Shown here: piece by piece, positions 1-9,118 of the stretch
How the letters are laid out: every line of letters starts with the position of its first letter
Position numbering within the stretch: the stretch's first letter is position 1
Assembly: GCA_964587755.1 (NCBI GenBank)
Contig: CAZPMC010000023.1
Location: 1 to 33,599, forward strand
Direction of reading: 5' to 3'
Length of the DNA stretch: 33,599 nt
From: CAZPMC01 sp964587755
Lineage (GTDB): Bacteria > Bacillota > Clostridia > Acetivibrionales > DTU013
The notes under the pieces: model-generated
What the model saw: only the letters and a program-made list of their open reading frames with translations
What the model was told of the DNA's origin: nothing
Database searches by the model: none
Translations under genes and position numbers: made by a program

Positions 1-602
1 AAATTATTAGATTGAAACCACATATATTCTTTTGGGAATGAAGTTCCCCAGTCCTTTTCAATATAGCCCTTACCATAACTAAAGTCTATTAGCTTTTTAT
101 TTAAGAGAAAATACCCATTAAGATTGTGACTCATACTAATTATTCCATGATAACATTCCATAAACGGAAAATAAGCATAATATCCCATAATATTTGGAAA
201 GATTATACTAGTTTTAATTTTAGTAAATTCAGAAAAAGACATTTTCCCATGAAGAGAATAATCATTATCAGATAAATCCAGTTCCATATTATCAATGCTG
301 AATGCGTTTTTGCCTATCCTCAGGCTAAACGGTTCGTCGCTATATTTGAATTCATTGACAGAAAACTTATGATAGTGGGTTTCATGCCTTGGCTTTGAAT
401 CAGTATATGTATTAATGATTGATTGTATAAAAGCATGTGTATCGTATTTGTTTTTTGTTATCCCGGGAATTATACAGATTGTACTCCTTAAATCTGAAGC
501 TACTTGTTTAAAATACCATCCTTCAAAATATTTTCCTCTTCTATTTTTAAGTTGATATAATATTGGTTCTTTTATATGTTTAAAAATCGTGTAACCCTCC
601 AT
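1..602 (-). CDS. Tocopherol cyclase-like family protein (5' part, runs off window)
   Basis: Reading the minus strand from an ATG at 602 gives about 200 residues with no stop before the window edge. The N-terminus has the motif YFEGWYFKQ (about residues 29-37) and the distal part has GYIEKDWGTSFP followed by YMWFQ. Both are hallmarks of the tocopherol cyclase/Svf1-like lipocalin-type family, which in clostridia is a cytosolic protein of unknown substrate. Family membership is a direct motif reading. The enzyme name is only homology and a true tocopherol pathway is unlikely in an anaerobe. A GGAGGG sequence lies just inside the ATG rather than upstream of it, so the true start may be a little further in. 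The gene is divergent from the ABC exporter at 784. Confidence 0.75.
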   Translation of the reverse strand, partial: MEGYTIFKHIKEPILYQLKNRRGKYFEGWYFKQVASDLRSTICIIPGITKNKYDTHAFIQSIINTYTDSKPRHETHYHKFSVNEFKYSDEPFSLRIGKNAFSIDNMELDLSDNDYSLHGKMSFSEFTKIKTSIIFPNIMGYYAYFPFMECYHGIISMSHNLNGYFLLNKKLIDFSYGKGYIEKDWGTSFPKEYMWFQSNN

Positions 603-702
603 AAAGCAATATATATAAAGCTTATATACTTACCAACTATTATAGCCTTTTGAACAAAGCTCATTCATATGAATATATACTATGGTCATAGGCAAAGACA
701 TG

Positions 703-730
703 TTGTAAAATTATTTTTATATATTATAAT
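703..730 (+). promoter_or_regulatory. Probable sigma-A promoter for the ABC exporter operon
   Basis: TTGTAA at 703-708 and TATAAT at 725-730 are 16 bp apart, about 53 bp before the ATG at 784, which has AAAGGAG upstream. The same divergent gap holds a 12-bp perfect palindrome ATTCATATGAAT at 663-674, just before the -35. It is a possible operator, but no cognate regulator gene adjoins it. Confidence 0.45.
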
Positions 731-783
731 TACTTATCTAAAGTGGTAAGGCTGATAGTAATAATATTTAAAAGGAGACTTTA

Positions 784-3030
784 ATGGGCAAAATATTAAA
801 ACATCTAAGACCCTTTATATTTACAATCATTTGCATAATCCTATTTTTGCTGTTGCAGGCTAATTGCGATTTAGCACTTCCGGACTATATGGCGCGGATA
901 GTAAATGTCGGAATACAGCAGGGAGGAATAGATAATGCGGTGCCGGATGCCATAAGAAAAACTGAAATGGATAAGCTCACCTTTTTTATGAGCGAAGCTG
1001 ATAAAGCAGAGATGTTTGAGAATTATATCTTGCCGGACAAGCTGTCACAAAAAGAAACAGATAAGCTTGAAAAAATATATCCCCAAATGAAAAAACAAGA
1101 GATATATAAGTTAAATGTAAAGGATAAAGAAGTTATAGCCAAGCTTAACTCAATAATGGGTAAACCTATTTTGATTACATATTTCTTAGAAAAGGCAAAT
1201 GATCCTGTTGACGGGATGGCTTCCCAGAGCACGGAATTTGCCAAAATGTTTTCAGGTATTCCTAAAGGAACAGACCCTTTTGCCATCCTTTCGCAGCTAC
1301 CAAAAGAACAATTGCAGCAGATAAAAGATGCCATTGATAAACAGCTGGATAAAATACCTGAGAGCATTATCACACAAGGAGCAGTTTCTTACATTAGGGA
1401 TGAGTACAGTGCCCTCGGAAGAGATACAGGAAGGATGCAGACAAATTATATCCTGTATTCAGGTCTTCTTATGCTTTTGATTGCTCTTACAAGCATGGCT
1501 GCAACAGTAGTTGTGGGGCTGCTTGCTGCCAGGGTGTCAGCCGGGCTTGGTAAAAGCCTTAGGAAAAATGTTTTCGAAAATGTTGTAGGTTTTTCAAATA
1601 CAGAATTTGATAAATTTTCGACCTCATCACTTATTACAAGGAGCACCAACGACATACAACAGGTGCAAATGCTGATGATAATGGTTCTTAGAATAACCTT
1701 CTATGCCCCCATTTTAGGCATTGGGGGTGTGATTAAGGTTCTTAATACCGACACTTCAATGTCATGGATAATCGCTTTGGCTGTTCTTGCTATAATGGCA
1801 CTGGTAATAGTATTGTTTGTTGTTGCCATGCCGAAATTTAAAAGCATGCAGAAGCTTGTAGACAGACTGAACCTTGTAACCCGTGAAGCACTTACCGGAA
1901 TGCTAGTTATACGTGCCTTTGGTACACAGCAAAACGAAGAAGTGAAATTTGACCGGGCCAATACTGACTTTACCAGAACAAACCTTTTTGTCAGCAGGGT
2001 TATGGCAATAATGATGCCTGCAATGATGCTTGTAATGAATGGCATTATGCTGCTGATAATATGGGTTGGTGCTCACCGGATAGACCTGGGTAAAATGCAG
2101 GTGGGAAATATGATGGCATTCATACAGTACACAATGCAGATAATAATGGCATTCCTGATGATTTCCATGGTTTCGATTATCCTGCCCCGTGCTTCGGTTT
2201 CTGTTTCACGTATTTCAGAGATTTTAAATACAGAGGGAACTATCAAAGACCCTGAAAAACCAAGAGAACTTAATAGAGACTTAAAAGGGACAGTTGAATT
2301 TAAAAATGTTTACTTTAAATATCCGGGAGCAGAAGAATATGTATTGTCCGACATTAATTTTACAGCGAAACCCGGTGAAACAACTGCTTTTATTGGAAGC
2401 ACGGGAAGCGGAAAGTCTACGCTTATTAATCTCATTCCCCGTTTCTATGACGTTACGGAGGGGCAGATATTGGTTGATGGCATTGATATAAGAGATATTT
2501 CGCAGCATGAGCTGAGAGATAAAATAGGATATGTGCCTCAAAAGGCGGTATTGTTCTCGGGCACGATTGAAAGCAATTTGAAGTATGGTAAGGAGTCTGC
2601 ACAAGAGGCAGACTTAAGGAATGCGGCAGAAATTGCACAGGTCATGGAATTTATTAAAGAGAAGCAAGAGGGCTTTAAAGCTGAGATATCACAGGGAGGG
2701 GCAAATGTTTCAGGCGGTCAGAAGCAGAGACTTTCTATTGCCCGTGCACTTGTAAAGAAGCCCGAAATATTTATTTTCGACGACAGCTTCTCTGCCTTGG
2801 ATTTTAAGACAGATGCTGCCCTTAGAAAAGCACTGAAGGCTAAAACACAGGGTGCTACTGTATTGGTCGTGGCACAGAGAATAAGTACAGTAATGACTGC
2901 AGACCAAATCCTGGTACTGGATAATGGCAAGGTTTCAGGAATCGGCACTCACAAGGAATTAATGGAAAGTTGTGAAGTGTACCGGCAAATTGCCTTTTCT
3001 CAGTTATCAAAGGAGGAGTTATTAGCATGA
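784..3030 (+). CDS. Heterodimeric ABC exporter, degenerate-site subunit (membrane + ATPase)
   Basis: This is a half-transporter with membrane domain and ATPase fused (748 residues). The ATPase has Walker A GSTGSGKST (538-546), signature VSGGQKQR (642-649) and Walker B ending FDD, so the catalytic Glu is Asp667. The H-loop His is Gln698 (VAQRIS). These two substitutions are the established mark of the non-hydrolysing site in heterodimeric exporters of the TM287/288 and BmrC/D type. TM1 is about residues 9-28 and TM2 starts only near 222. The roughly 165-residue Lys/Glu-rich stretch between them is an unusual extracytoplasmic insert, since half-transporters are usually 570-620 residues. The stop overlaps the next gene's ATG (ATGA), so the two are translationally coupled. 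The substrate is unknown; multidrug or peptide export is inferred. Confidence 0.92.
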   Translation: MGKILKHLRPFIFTIICIILFLLLQANCDLALPDYMARIVNVGIQQGGIDNAVPDAIRKTEMDKLTFFMSEADKAEMFENYILPDKLSQKETDKLEKIYPQMKKQEIYKLNVKDKEVIAKLNSIMGKPILITYFLEKANDPVDGMASQSTEFAKMFSGIPKGTDPFAILSQLPKEQLQQIKDAIDKQLDKIPESIITQGAVSYIRDEYSALGRDTGRMQTNYILYSGLLMLLIALTSMAATVVVGLLAARVSAGLGKSLRKNVFENVVGFSNTEFDKFSTSSLITRSTNDIQQVQMLMIMVLRITFYAPILGIGGVIKVLNTDTSMSWIIALAVLAIMALVIVLFVVAMPKFKSMQKLVDRLNLVTREALTGMLVIRAFGTQQNEEVKFDRANTDFTRTNLFVSRVMAIMMPAMMLVMNGIMLLIIWVGAHRIDLGKMQVGNMMAFIQYTMQIIMAFLMISMVSIILPRASVSVSRISEILNTEGTIKDPEKPRELNRDLKGTVEFKNVYFKYPGAEEYVLSDINFTAKPGETTAFIGSTGSGKSTLINLIPRFYDVTEGQILVDGIDIRDISQHELRDKIGYVPQKAVLFSGTIESNLKYGKESAQEADLRNAAEIAQVMEFIKEKQEGFKAEISQGGANVSGGQKQRLSIARALVKKPEIFIFDDSFSALDFKTDAALRKALKAKTQGATVLVVAQRISTVMTADQILVLDNGKVSGIGTHKELMESCEVYRQIAFSQLSKEELLA

Positions 3031-4918
3031 GTGAAATAAAAGAAAAAGCAAAATATCAGACTAGAGGACGCAGGCGTGGAATGGGCGGACCTTTTGGCCG
3101 CGGACCTATCGGCTCCAAGGTTGAAAAAGCAAAAGACTTTAAAGGCACTATGAAAAAGCTGATTGCATATATGAAGCCTTACAGGCTGTCAATAATTATT
3201 GTCTTGATATTTTCGACAGGCAGTGCCGCATTTTCGATAATTGGTCCTAAAATTTCAGCTAAAGCAGTAAATAAGATTTTTGAAGGCCTGATAAATAAGG
3301 TCAGCGGTATAGAGGGAACAGGTATAGATTTTGAATATATAGGAAGTATTTTACTGACACTTATCGGGCTATATTGTGTCAGTGCACTGTTTTCATTTGT
3401 GCAAGGATTTATTATGTCAGGTGTTGCCCAAAAGGTATCATATAACTTAAGAAAAGAATTATCTGAAAAAATAAACTGTATGCCTCTTAAATACTTTGAC
3501 AAGGTAACACATGGCGAGGTTTTGTCAAGGATTACAAACGATGTTGATACAGTCAGCCAGACATTAAATCAAAGCCTGCCGCAGGTAGTATCGTCATTTA
3601 CACTGCTAATCGGCGTATTGGTAATGATGCTTACAATAAGCGGGCTTATGACATTAGCATCTGTCTTGATACTGCCCTTCTCCATGTTTTTAATGTCGTT
3701 TATTATTAAGAAATCTCAGAAATATTTTATATCCCAGCAGGAATATCTCGGTCATGTTAATGGGCATGTTGAGGAAATATTTAGCGGGCACAATATTATG
3801 AAAGCATATAATGGAGAGAAAAGGGCTATTGATGAATTCGACAGGTTGAATAACAGTTTATACAATTCCTCTTGGAAAGCCCAGTTCCTGTCCGGTATGA
3901 TGCACCCTATAATGGGGTTTATCGGAAATATAGGGTATGTTTTAGTCACTATCCTGGGCGGATGGCTGGCTGTCAGGAAAGCAATCCAGGTTGGGGATAT
4001 TCTTGCTTTTGTACAGTATGTGCGCACATTTTCACAACCAATTGGGCAGGCTGCCCAGATAGCAAATGTTTTGCAGTCTACAGCTGCTGCTGCGGAAAGG
4101 GTGTTTGAGTTCCTTGAGGAGGAAGAGGAGCCGAAGGATCCGGAAAATGTCGAAGGCATAGAAAATGTACGGGGCGAAGTAGTATTTAAAGATGTTCGTT
4201 TTGGATACGATCCGGGAAAAATAGTAATCAATGATTTTTCAGCTCATATTAAATCAGGGCAAAGAGTAGCCATAGTCGGACCTACAGGTGCAGGAAAAAC
4301 TACTATTGTGAAGCTTCTCATGCGTTTTTATGACTTAAACAGCGGTGACNNNNNNNNNNCATATTTATAGACGGTAAGAGCATAATGGAGCTAAAAAGAA
4401 GTGAGTTAAGGGATATGTTCGGCATGGTGCTTCAGGATACATGGCTGTTTAACGGGACAATACTGAACAATATCCGCTACGGCAGACCTGATGCAACTTT
4501 CGAGGATGTTGTTCAGGCGGCAAAGGCTGCTCATGCTCATCATTTCATTAAGACATTGCCAGACGGCTACAATATGGTTTTAAATGAAGAAGCCAGCAAT
4601 ATATCCCAAGGCCAAAAGCAGTTGATAACAATAGCCCGCGCCATATTGACAGACCCTAAAATACTGATACTGGACGAGGCAACAAGTTCTGTTGACACGC
4701 GTACAGAAGTGCTGATTCAAAAAGCTATGGAAAACCTGATGAAAAATAAAACCAGCTTTATTATTGCCCACAGGCTGTCAACCATCAGGGATGCCGATTT
4801 GATTCTGGTCATGCAAAACGGTGATATTGTAGAGCAGGGAACCCATGAAGAGCTTCTTTCAGCCAACGGTTTCTACGCCTCATTGTATTATAGCCAGTTC
4901 GAGGCTGTGGCTTTATAA
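3027..4918 (+). CDS. Heterodimeric ABC exporter, catalytic-site subunit (contains 10-N gap)
   Basis: This is the partner half-transporter. It starts with a Gly/Arg-rich cytosolic leader (about residues 12-28), followed by a six-helix membrane domain. The ATPase has Walker A GPTGAGKTT (418-426). After the gap come the Q-loop (MVLQDTW), signature ISQGQKQL, Walker B ILILDEA with the catalytic Glu, and H-loop IIAHRLS with His. The signature is the degenerate SQGQ form, complementing the degenerate Walker B and H-loop of the upstream protein, so the pair has one working and one dead ATP site. Ten Ns at 4350-4359 break the frame. Removing them with one duplicated C gives GDIFIDGKSI, which has normal family spacing, and a continuous protein of about 626 residues. 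GGAGG precedes the ATG. I treat this as one intact gene, not two. Confidence 0.9.
4350..4359. other. Assembly gap (10 N) inside the ABC exporter gene
   Basis: A run of exactly ten Ns follows GGTGAC and precedes CATATTTATAGACGG. Joining GAC directly to ATATTT (collapsing the shared C) restores the reading frame and the usual ABC segment between Walker A and the Q-loop. The Ns are probably a placeholder between two contigs that in truth abut or overlap by one base. Confidence 0.9.
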
Positions 4919-4920
4919 AA

Positions 4921-4998
4921 CATACGATGGTAACATTGCCAATAGGCTGTGAGGTTGAGTTGGACGCGACAAATAAAGCTGTGCTGTTTGGGCGAATT
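4921..4998 (+). pseudogene. Remnant of the C-terminus of an S66 (LD-carboxypeptidase-like) peptidase
   Basis: The frame through ATG 4927 reads VTLPIGCEVELDATNKAVL. It resembles the last strand of LdcA/MccF-type S66 peptidases, whose C-termini typically read TLPLG-x-x-A-x-LDA. The reading then runs without sense into the 3' end of pruA on the other strand. There is no ribosome binding site and no room for the rest of the gene, because the ABC exporter stop is at 4918. The similarity rests on about 20 residues, so this is tentative. It sits in the convergent gap between the exporter and pruA, where no clear terminator hairpin was found. Confidence 0.35.
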
Positions 4999-5019
4999 AG
5001 GCGTATCAATCTGCTTTCA

Positions 5020-6612
5020 TTAAATAAAGCTTTCTTTTATGGTCCTTGGACTCATCCATCTAAGCAGGTTCAATTTTGAGCCTGCCTTATCGTTAGTTCC
5101 GGACTTTCTTGCTCCTCCGAAGGGCTGCTGTCCGACGACGGCGCCTGTAGGCTTGACATTGATATAGAAATTACCAGCGGAATGGAGTAGCTCCTTTTCA
5201 GCTTCAATTATCGCAACTCTGTCTTCAGAGAATATTGAGCCGGTAAGCGCATACTCAGATGTATTGTCTGCAAGCTTTAATATATCACTGAAGCCCTTGT
5301 CCGGGTAAATATAAACAGTCAGTACAGGCCCGAATATTTCCTCTTCCATTGTTTTGAAATAAGGATCTGTGGTCATTATTATTGTTGGCTCAATAAAGTA
5401 ACCGGTTGAGTTGTCACATTTGCCTCCGAACAATATTTCAGCATCCTGTGAATTTGTGGCGTAATCAATATATCCTTTTATGGAGTCGAAGGCAGCTTTG
5501 TCAATTACCGCACCCATAAAGGTCGTAGGTTCCTCAACATCTCCGACCTTCAACTGGTTGGCTGTCTTCAAAAGCTTTTCTTTTACATCAGGCCAAATGC
5601 TTTCGGAGATATATGCTCTTGAAACGGCTGAGCACTTCTGGCCCTGGTATTCAAAGGCACCATCGATAAGCCCTTCAACCAGCTTATCAATGTTAGCGGA
5701 AGGATGGGCAATAACGAAGTTTTTGCCTCCTGTCTCACCGACAAGCCTTGGGAATGTCCTGTATTTGGCAATATTATTTCCGACCTGAGCCCACATGCCC
5801 TGGAATACGCCAGTTGAACCTGTGAAATGAATTCCGGCAAGGTTTTCATTTTGTATAACAACATTACCAATATCTCTTGAATCGCCCGGAATAAAATTAA
5901 CTACTCCATCTGGCATGCCTGCTTCCTGTAAAAACTTGAAAACAATGTATGAAGAATACACTGCATTAGACGCAGGTTTCCAAAGAACAACATTTCCAGC
6001 TATGGCAGGAGCCCCGACAAGATTGCTTCCAATGGAAGTGAAATTAAAGGGAGATACTGCAAATATAAAGCCCTCTAGTGCCCTGTATTCCAGACGGTTT
6101 TGAATCCCATCGGTGGAAATAGGCTGTTCACTGTATATATTGTGCAAGCATGCAGCGTTGTAGCGCATAAAGTCAACAAGCTCGCAGGCTGAATCAATTT
6201 CTGCCTGCTTATAGGTTTTACTTTGTGAAAGCATTGTCGCTGCATTAAGCTTTGCTCTCCAAGGTCCCGCTGCCAGCTCGGCTGCCTTTAAAAATATTGA
6301 TACTCTATCTCGCCAGCCCATATTCTCCCATTTGCTCTTGGATTTTAGGGCTGCTTTTACTGCCAGCTCAGCTTCTTCCTTGCCAGCCTTATGGTATTGA
6401 CCGATAACTTTGCTATGGTCATGGGGGATTCTGCACTGTCCTGTCCTGCCGGTCCTGATTTCTTTACCGTCTATAACTACAGGGATGTCAAGAAATGAAG
6501 CCTTTATCCGGGACAGTTCCAGTTCCAGCTCGCTGCGCTCTGGACTTCCATGTAAATATTTCAATACTTTTTCATTTTTGAAGTCTAGCGGTTTTGATAT
6601 AGAATTAATCAT
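5020..6612 (-). CDS. pruA: L-glutamate gamma-semialdehyde (1-pyrroline-5-carboxylate) dehydrogenase
   Basis: This is an NAD-dependent aldehyde dehydrogenase of 530 residues that oxidises glutamate semialdehyde/P5C to glutamate, the last step of proline and arginine breakdown. Visible motifs are SPFNFTS with the oxyanion Asn190, the Rossmann FTGSTG (about 263-268), PRLVGETGGKN with general base Glu293, and YQGQKCS with catalytic Cys327. The PRLVGETGGKN context is characteristic of the P5CDH (PruA/RocA) subfamily. An AGAAAGGA site precedes the ATG. The start overlaps the 3' end of the Lrp-type regulator by 8 bp, so the two form an operon and the regulator probably controls it. No proline dehydrogenase (putA/prodh) lies in the window, so P5C may come from arginine/ornithine, or from a distant gene. 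Confidence 0.93.
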   Translation of the reverse strand: MINSISKPLDFKNEKVLKYLHGSPERSELELELSRIKASFLDIPVVIDGKEIRTGRTGQCRIPHDHSKVIGQYHKAGKEEAELAVKAALKSKSKWENMGWRDRVSIFLKAAELAAGPWRAKLNAATMLSQSKTYKQAEIDSACELVDFMRYNAACLHNIYSEQPISTDGIQNRLEYRALEGFIFAVSPFNFTSIGSNLVGAPAIAGNVVLWKPASNAVYSSYIVFKFLQEAGMPDGVVNFIPGDSRDIGNVVIQNENLAGIHFTGSTGVFQGMWAQVGNNIAKYRTFPRLVGETGGKNFVIAHPSANIDKLVEGLIDGAFEYQGQKCSAVSRAYISESIWPDVKEKLLKTANQLKVGDVEEPTTFMGAVIDKAAFDSIKGYIDYATNSQDAEILFGGKCDNSTGYFIEPTIIMTTDPYFKTMEEEIFGPVLTVYIYPDKGFSDILKLADNTSEYALTGSIFSEDRVAIIEAEKELLHSAGNFYINVKPTGAVVGQQPFGGARKSGTNDKAGSKLNLLRWMSPRTIKESFI

Positions 6613-7057
6613 TTTTATTTTCCTTTCTATTTGCTTCTGATAAAATTAGCATCGTATAGGTTTCCAGCATTCCTTCGATTTTTAACAATTCGTCATGAAG
6701 GTTGGTTATTTGCTCGGTCCGGCTTGCTCTTATTTTCGCCAATAAGCACCATTGACCGGTAATCCTGTAGCATTTTTCTATTGTAAGACCTTCGATTTTC
6801 AGATTTATAACCTCGTCCATTACTTTATTGAAGTCTCGTGTTCTTACGTTAATAAATATGAAGGCACTGATCCCCAATCCGGCCTTGCTCCAGTCGATAT
6901 CGGTATTGTAACCTTTTATAATTTTTTGCTCTTCCAGCTTTGATACTCTTTGGTGTATAGCAGGTCTTGACATATTGAGCCTTCTACCGATTTCCTCGTG
7001 GGACATTCTTCCGTTGTTCTCTAATAACTCGAGAATTTCCATATTAATATCCGGCAT
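6605..7057 (-). CDS. Lrp/AsnC family transcriptional regulator
   Basis: About 150 residues. The N-terminal winged helix-turn-helix (about 1-50) contains ILELLENNGRMSHEEIGRRL and RPAIHQRVSKLEEQKIIKGY, typical of AsnC-type domains. It is followed by an alpha/beta RAM ligand-binding domain with ITGQWCLLAKI. An ATG also occurs at 7072, but AGGAGG lies between the two ATGs at the right distance for the second, so 7057 is the likelier start. The gene overlaps pruA downstream. Lrp-type proteins next to amino-acid catabolic genes are commonly local regulators responding to the substrate. Proline, P5C or glutamate as effector is inference. Confidence 0.9.
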   Translation of the reverse strand: MPDINMEILELLENNGRMSHEEIGRRLNMSRPAIHQRVSKLEEQKIIKGYNTDIDWSKAGLGISAFIFINVRTRDFNKVMDEVINLKIEGLTIEKCYRITGQWCLLAKIRASRTEQITNLHDELLKIEGMLETYTMLILSEANRKENKND

Positions 7058-7095
7058 AATGAACCTCCTCATAAATTAACAAACGCTATGTTTCT

Positions 7096-7124
7096 ATTAT
7101 AAAATAAAATCGATAAAAACACAA
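7096..7124 (-). promoter_or_regulatory. Sigma-A promoter for the Lrp-pruA operon
   Basis: On the minus strand, TTGTGT (7124-7119) and TATAAT (7101-7096) are separated by 17 bp, about 40 bp upstream of the Lrp start. The very AT-rich spacer and flanks would suit an Lrp-type autoregulatory site, but no defined operator was recognised. Confidence 0.55.
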
Positions 7125-7163
7125 CAAAACGAAGCAAAAATTAAATATATATGACGAAAAGTA

Positions 7164-7195
7164 ACTTTTCATTAAAAAGCAGAAGAACCATCCCT
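7164..7195. repeat. Half copy of a REP-like interspersed palindromic element
   Basis: Read on the minus strand, AGGGATGGTTCTTCTGCTTT matches the left arm of the hairpin at 12699-12720 with a single T deleted. The match continues through the loop (CTTTTCAT on the plus strand). The second arm is not recognisable, so this is a decayed or half copy. Just downstream are three CTTGCTT units (7196, 7205, 7216). Confidence 0.55.
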
Positions 7196-7293
7196 CTTGC
7201 TTTTCTTGCTTTCCTCTTGCTTATAAGTGGTATAAAGAGTTATGATTGTTTTGTACAATATGCAGCTTAATATACAAGAAACAGAGGTAGAAA

Positions 7294-8667
7294 ATGGTCG
7301 TATTTGCAATTGCGCAGTTTATTGTAATTATTGTTTTGGCTTTTTATATCAGGAAAATAAAAAAAGAGAAAAGTTATCTGGAATATTATGACGAATTGAC
7401 TGGTTTGCCTAACAGAAATTCATTGCGTGAGACATTGAGCAAGCTTTTACAAGATAATAAAAATTTAAATATATCATTATTATATATTAACATTGACAAC
7501 TTTAAATACATAAATGAACTGTTAGGCCATAGCAATGGCGACCTTTTAATATGTAATGTAAGTGAAAGACTGGCTTTGCTTTTAAAGGATGGCTGTAGCC
7601 TATTCAAGCTGGACGGAGATGAATTTGTTATCGCTATTCAGGATATAAAGGAAGCTGATTCTGCGGAATTATATGCTTCCTATGTACATGCGGCTTTTAA
7701 GGAGAAATTCGTGCTTGAAGCCATGGAAATATATATAAACCTCAGTATAGGAGTTGTTATCAACACAGAGCAAGGCCTGAGTTTTGATGAATTGCTCAAA
7801 CATGCTGAAATAGCGTTATGTAAAGCAAAATTATCGGGGAAAAACAAGTACGTTATATATGATAAATCAATGAAGGAGGACCGGACTAAAAGAGCGCTAA
7901 TAGAAAAGCATATGCATTCAGCATTAAGCAATGGCGAATTTGAACTGTTCTACCAGCCCCAGCTATGCCTGAACAATAATAAGATTTCAGGACTTGAGGC
8001 ATTGTTAAGATGGAACAGCCCTCAGCTTGGGGTGGTTTCTCCCGGAGTATTTATTCAGGTAGCAGAGGATTCACATTTAATTATACCTTTGGGGACGTGG
8101 GTTATCAGAAAAGCATGTGAATTTTTTAGCGCTCTGAGGGAAAAAGGCTACGAAAATCTTTCTATTTCAATTAACATTTCTATATTACAGCTTTTACAGC
8201 CTGACTTTAATGAGGTAGTTCAGGATGCATTGGATTTTTATATGCTGACCCCTGAATCAGTTGAGTTGGAAATTACCGAAACAATTATGATAAATTCCTT
8301 TGATATAATTCTGGAAAAGCTTATGGAATTAAAGAGACTGGGTGTAAGAATAGCATTGGATGATTTCGGCAAAGGTTACTCTTCCTTGAGCCGACTAAGA
8401 CAGCTTCCTGTATCTACATTAAAAATAGACAAATCCTTTATAGACAAAATAGGACAGGAAGAAAAGGATACGTCTTTGGTGGAACAAATCATCTCCATTG
8501 GAAAAATTCTGGGTATGTCTGTTGTGGCCGAGGGGGTTGAGAACCGCAGACAGCTTCAGTATTTAACGCAGAATAAGTGTGATAAGATACAAGGGTTTTA
8601 TTTCAGTAAACCACTTTCTGAAAAAGATACGATTAAACTAATTGATGATTACAAACGTGAAAATTAA
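7294..8667 (+). CDS. Membrane-anchored GGDEF-EAL protein, probable c-di-GMP phosphodiesterase
   Basis: 457 residues. One N-terminal membrane helix (about 2-19) is followed by a GGDEF domain (about 30-190) and an EAL domain (about 200-450). The GGDEF signature is DGDEF (107-111) and the metal-site Asp of the usual DxD is Asn66 (INID), so cyclase activity is doubtful. The EAL domain keeps the expected catalytic set: EALLRW (235-240), NIS, ELEITET, LDDFGKGYSS, LKIDKSF, AEGVE and IQGFYFS. The likely role is c-di-GMP hydrolysis, with the GGDEF part as a GTP-binding or dimerisation module. There is no periplasmic sensor domain, as only about 10 residues could lie outside. GAGGTAG precedes the ATG. 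The hemerythrin gene follows after 46 bp. Confidence 0.92.
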   Translation: MVVFAIAQFIVIIVLAFYIRKIKKEKSYLEYYDELTGLPNRNSLRETLSKLLQDNKNLNISLLYINIDNFKYINELLGHSNGDLLICNVSERLALLLKDGCSLFKLDGDEFVIAIQDIKEADSAELYASYVHAAFKEKFVLEAMEIYINLSIGVVINTEQGLSFDELLKHAEIALCKAKLSGKNKYVIYDKSMKEDRTKRALIEKHMHSALSNGEFELFYQPQLCLNNNKISGLEALLRWNSPQLGVVSPGVFIQVAEDSHLIIPLGTWVIRKACEFFSALREKGYENLSISINISILQLLQPDFNEVVQDALDFYMLTPESVELEITETIMINSFDIILEKLMELKRLGVRIALDDFGKGYSSLSRLRQLPVSTLKIDKSFIDKIGQEEKDTSLVEQIISIGKILGMSVVAEGVENRRQLQYLTQNKCDKIQGFYFSKPLSEKDTIKLIDDYKREN

Positions 8668-8713
8668 ATGAATAGTTTAAGGCATCTTGTTAAAGCTTAA
8701 GGGAGGATATAAA

Positions 8714-9118
8714 ATGTATTTTAAATGGCGAGAATCATATTGTGTTAATTTTGATGAAATTGATAATCAGCATAAAAAGCTTTTTGAAATAGGAGGCAGA
8801 GTTTCAAACCTTGTCCTGGCAAAGGACGCATTTAACCATCACGAAGAGATAATGGACATATTGCAGCAGCTTAAGGATTACACAGTGTACCATTTTGAAT
8901 ATGAGGAAAAGCAGATGGAGCGTTGTGGGTATGAGGACTTAGAGAATCACAAAATGGAGCACGCTTTTTTGGTAAGAAAGCTTGATAGGCTTCAAAAAAA
9001 AGATTTAGAAAAAAATCAGAAAGAGACAATTCTTGAACTCATTTCTTTTGTATCGGACTGGATTACAGGGCATATTATGAAGACAGACATGAGATTTAGA
9101 GGGGCACTGAACAGATAA
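8714..9118 (+). CDS. Bacteriohemerythrin (di-iron O2-binding protein)
   Basis: 134 residues forming a single hemerythrin four-helix bundle. The di-iron ligands are all present with family spacing: His20, His60 and Glu64 (HFEYE), His79 and His83 (HKMEH), His120 and Asp125 (HIMKTD). An upstream in-frame ATG at 8687 exists, but GGGAGG at 8701-8706 sits at ideal distance from the ATG at 8714, which also begins the conserved W-rich start (MYFKW). In anaerobes these soluble proteins bind O2 for sensing, storage or delivery to detoxifying enzymes. The gene directly follows the c-di-GMP phosphodiesterase and is probably cotranscribed with it. Confidence 0.93.
   Translation: MYFKWRESYCVNFDEIDNQHKKLFEIGGRVSNLVLAKDAFNHHEEIMDILQQLKDYTVYHFEYEEKQMERCGYEDLENHKMEHAFLVRKLDRLQKKDLEKNQKETILELISFVSDWITGHIMKTDMRFRGALNR

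Noticed and set aside
7196..7222. Three CTTGCTT units as a start of a direct-repeat array.
   Set aside because: Only three 7-base copies with uneven spacing in simple T/C-rich sequence. Not a CRISPR or iteron array.
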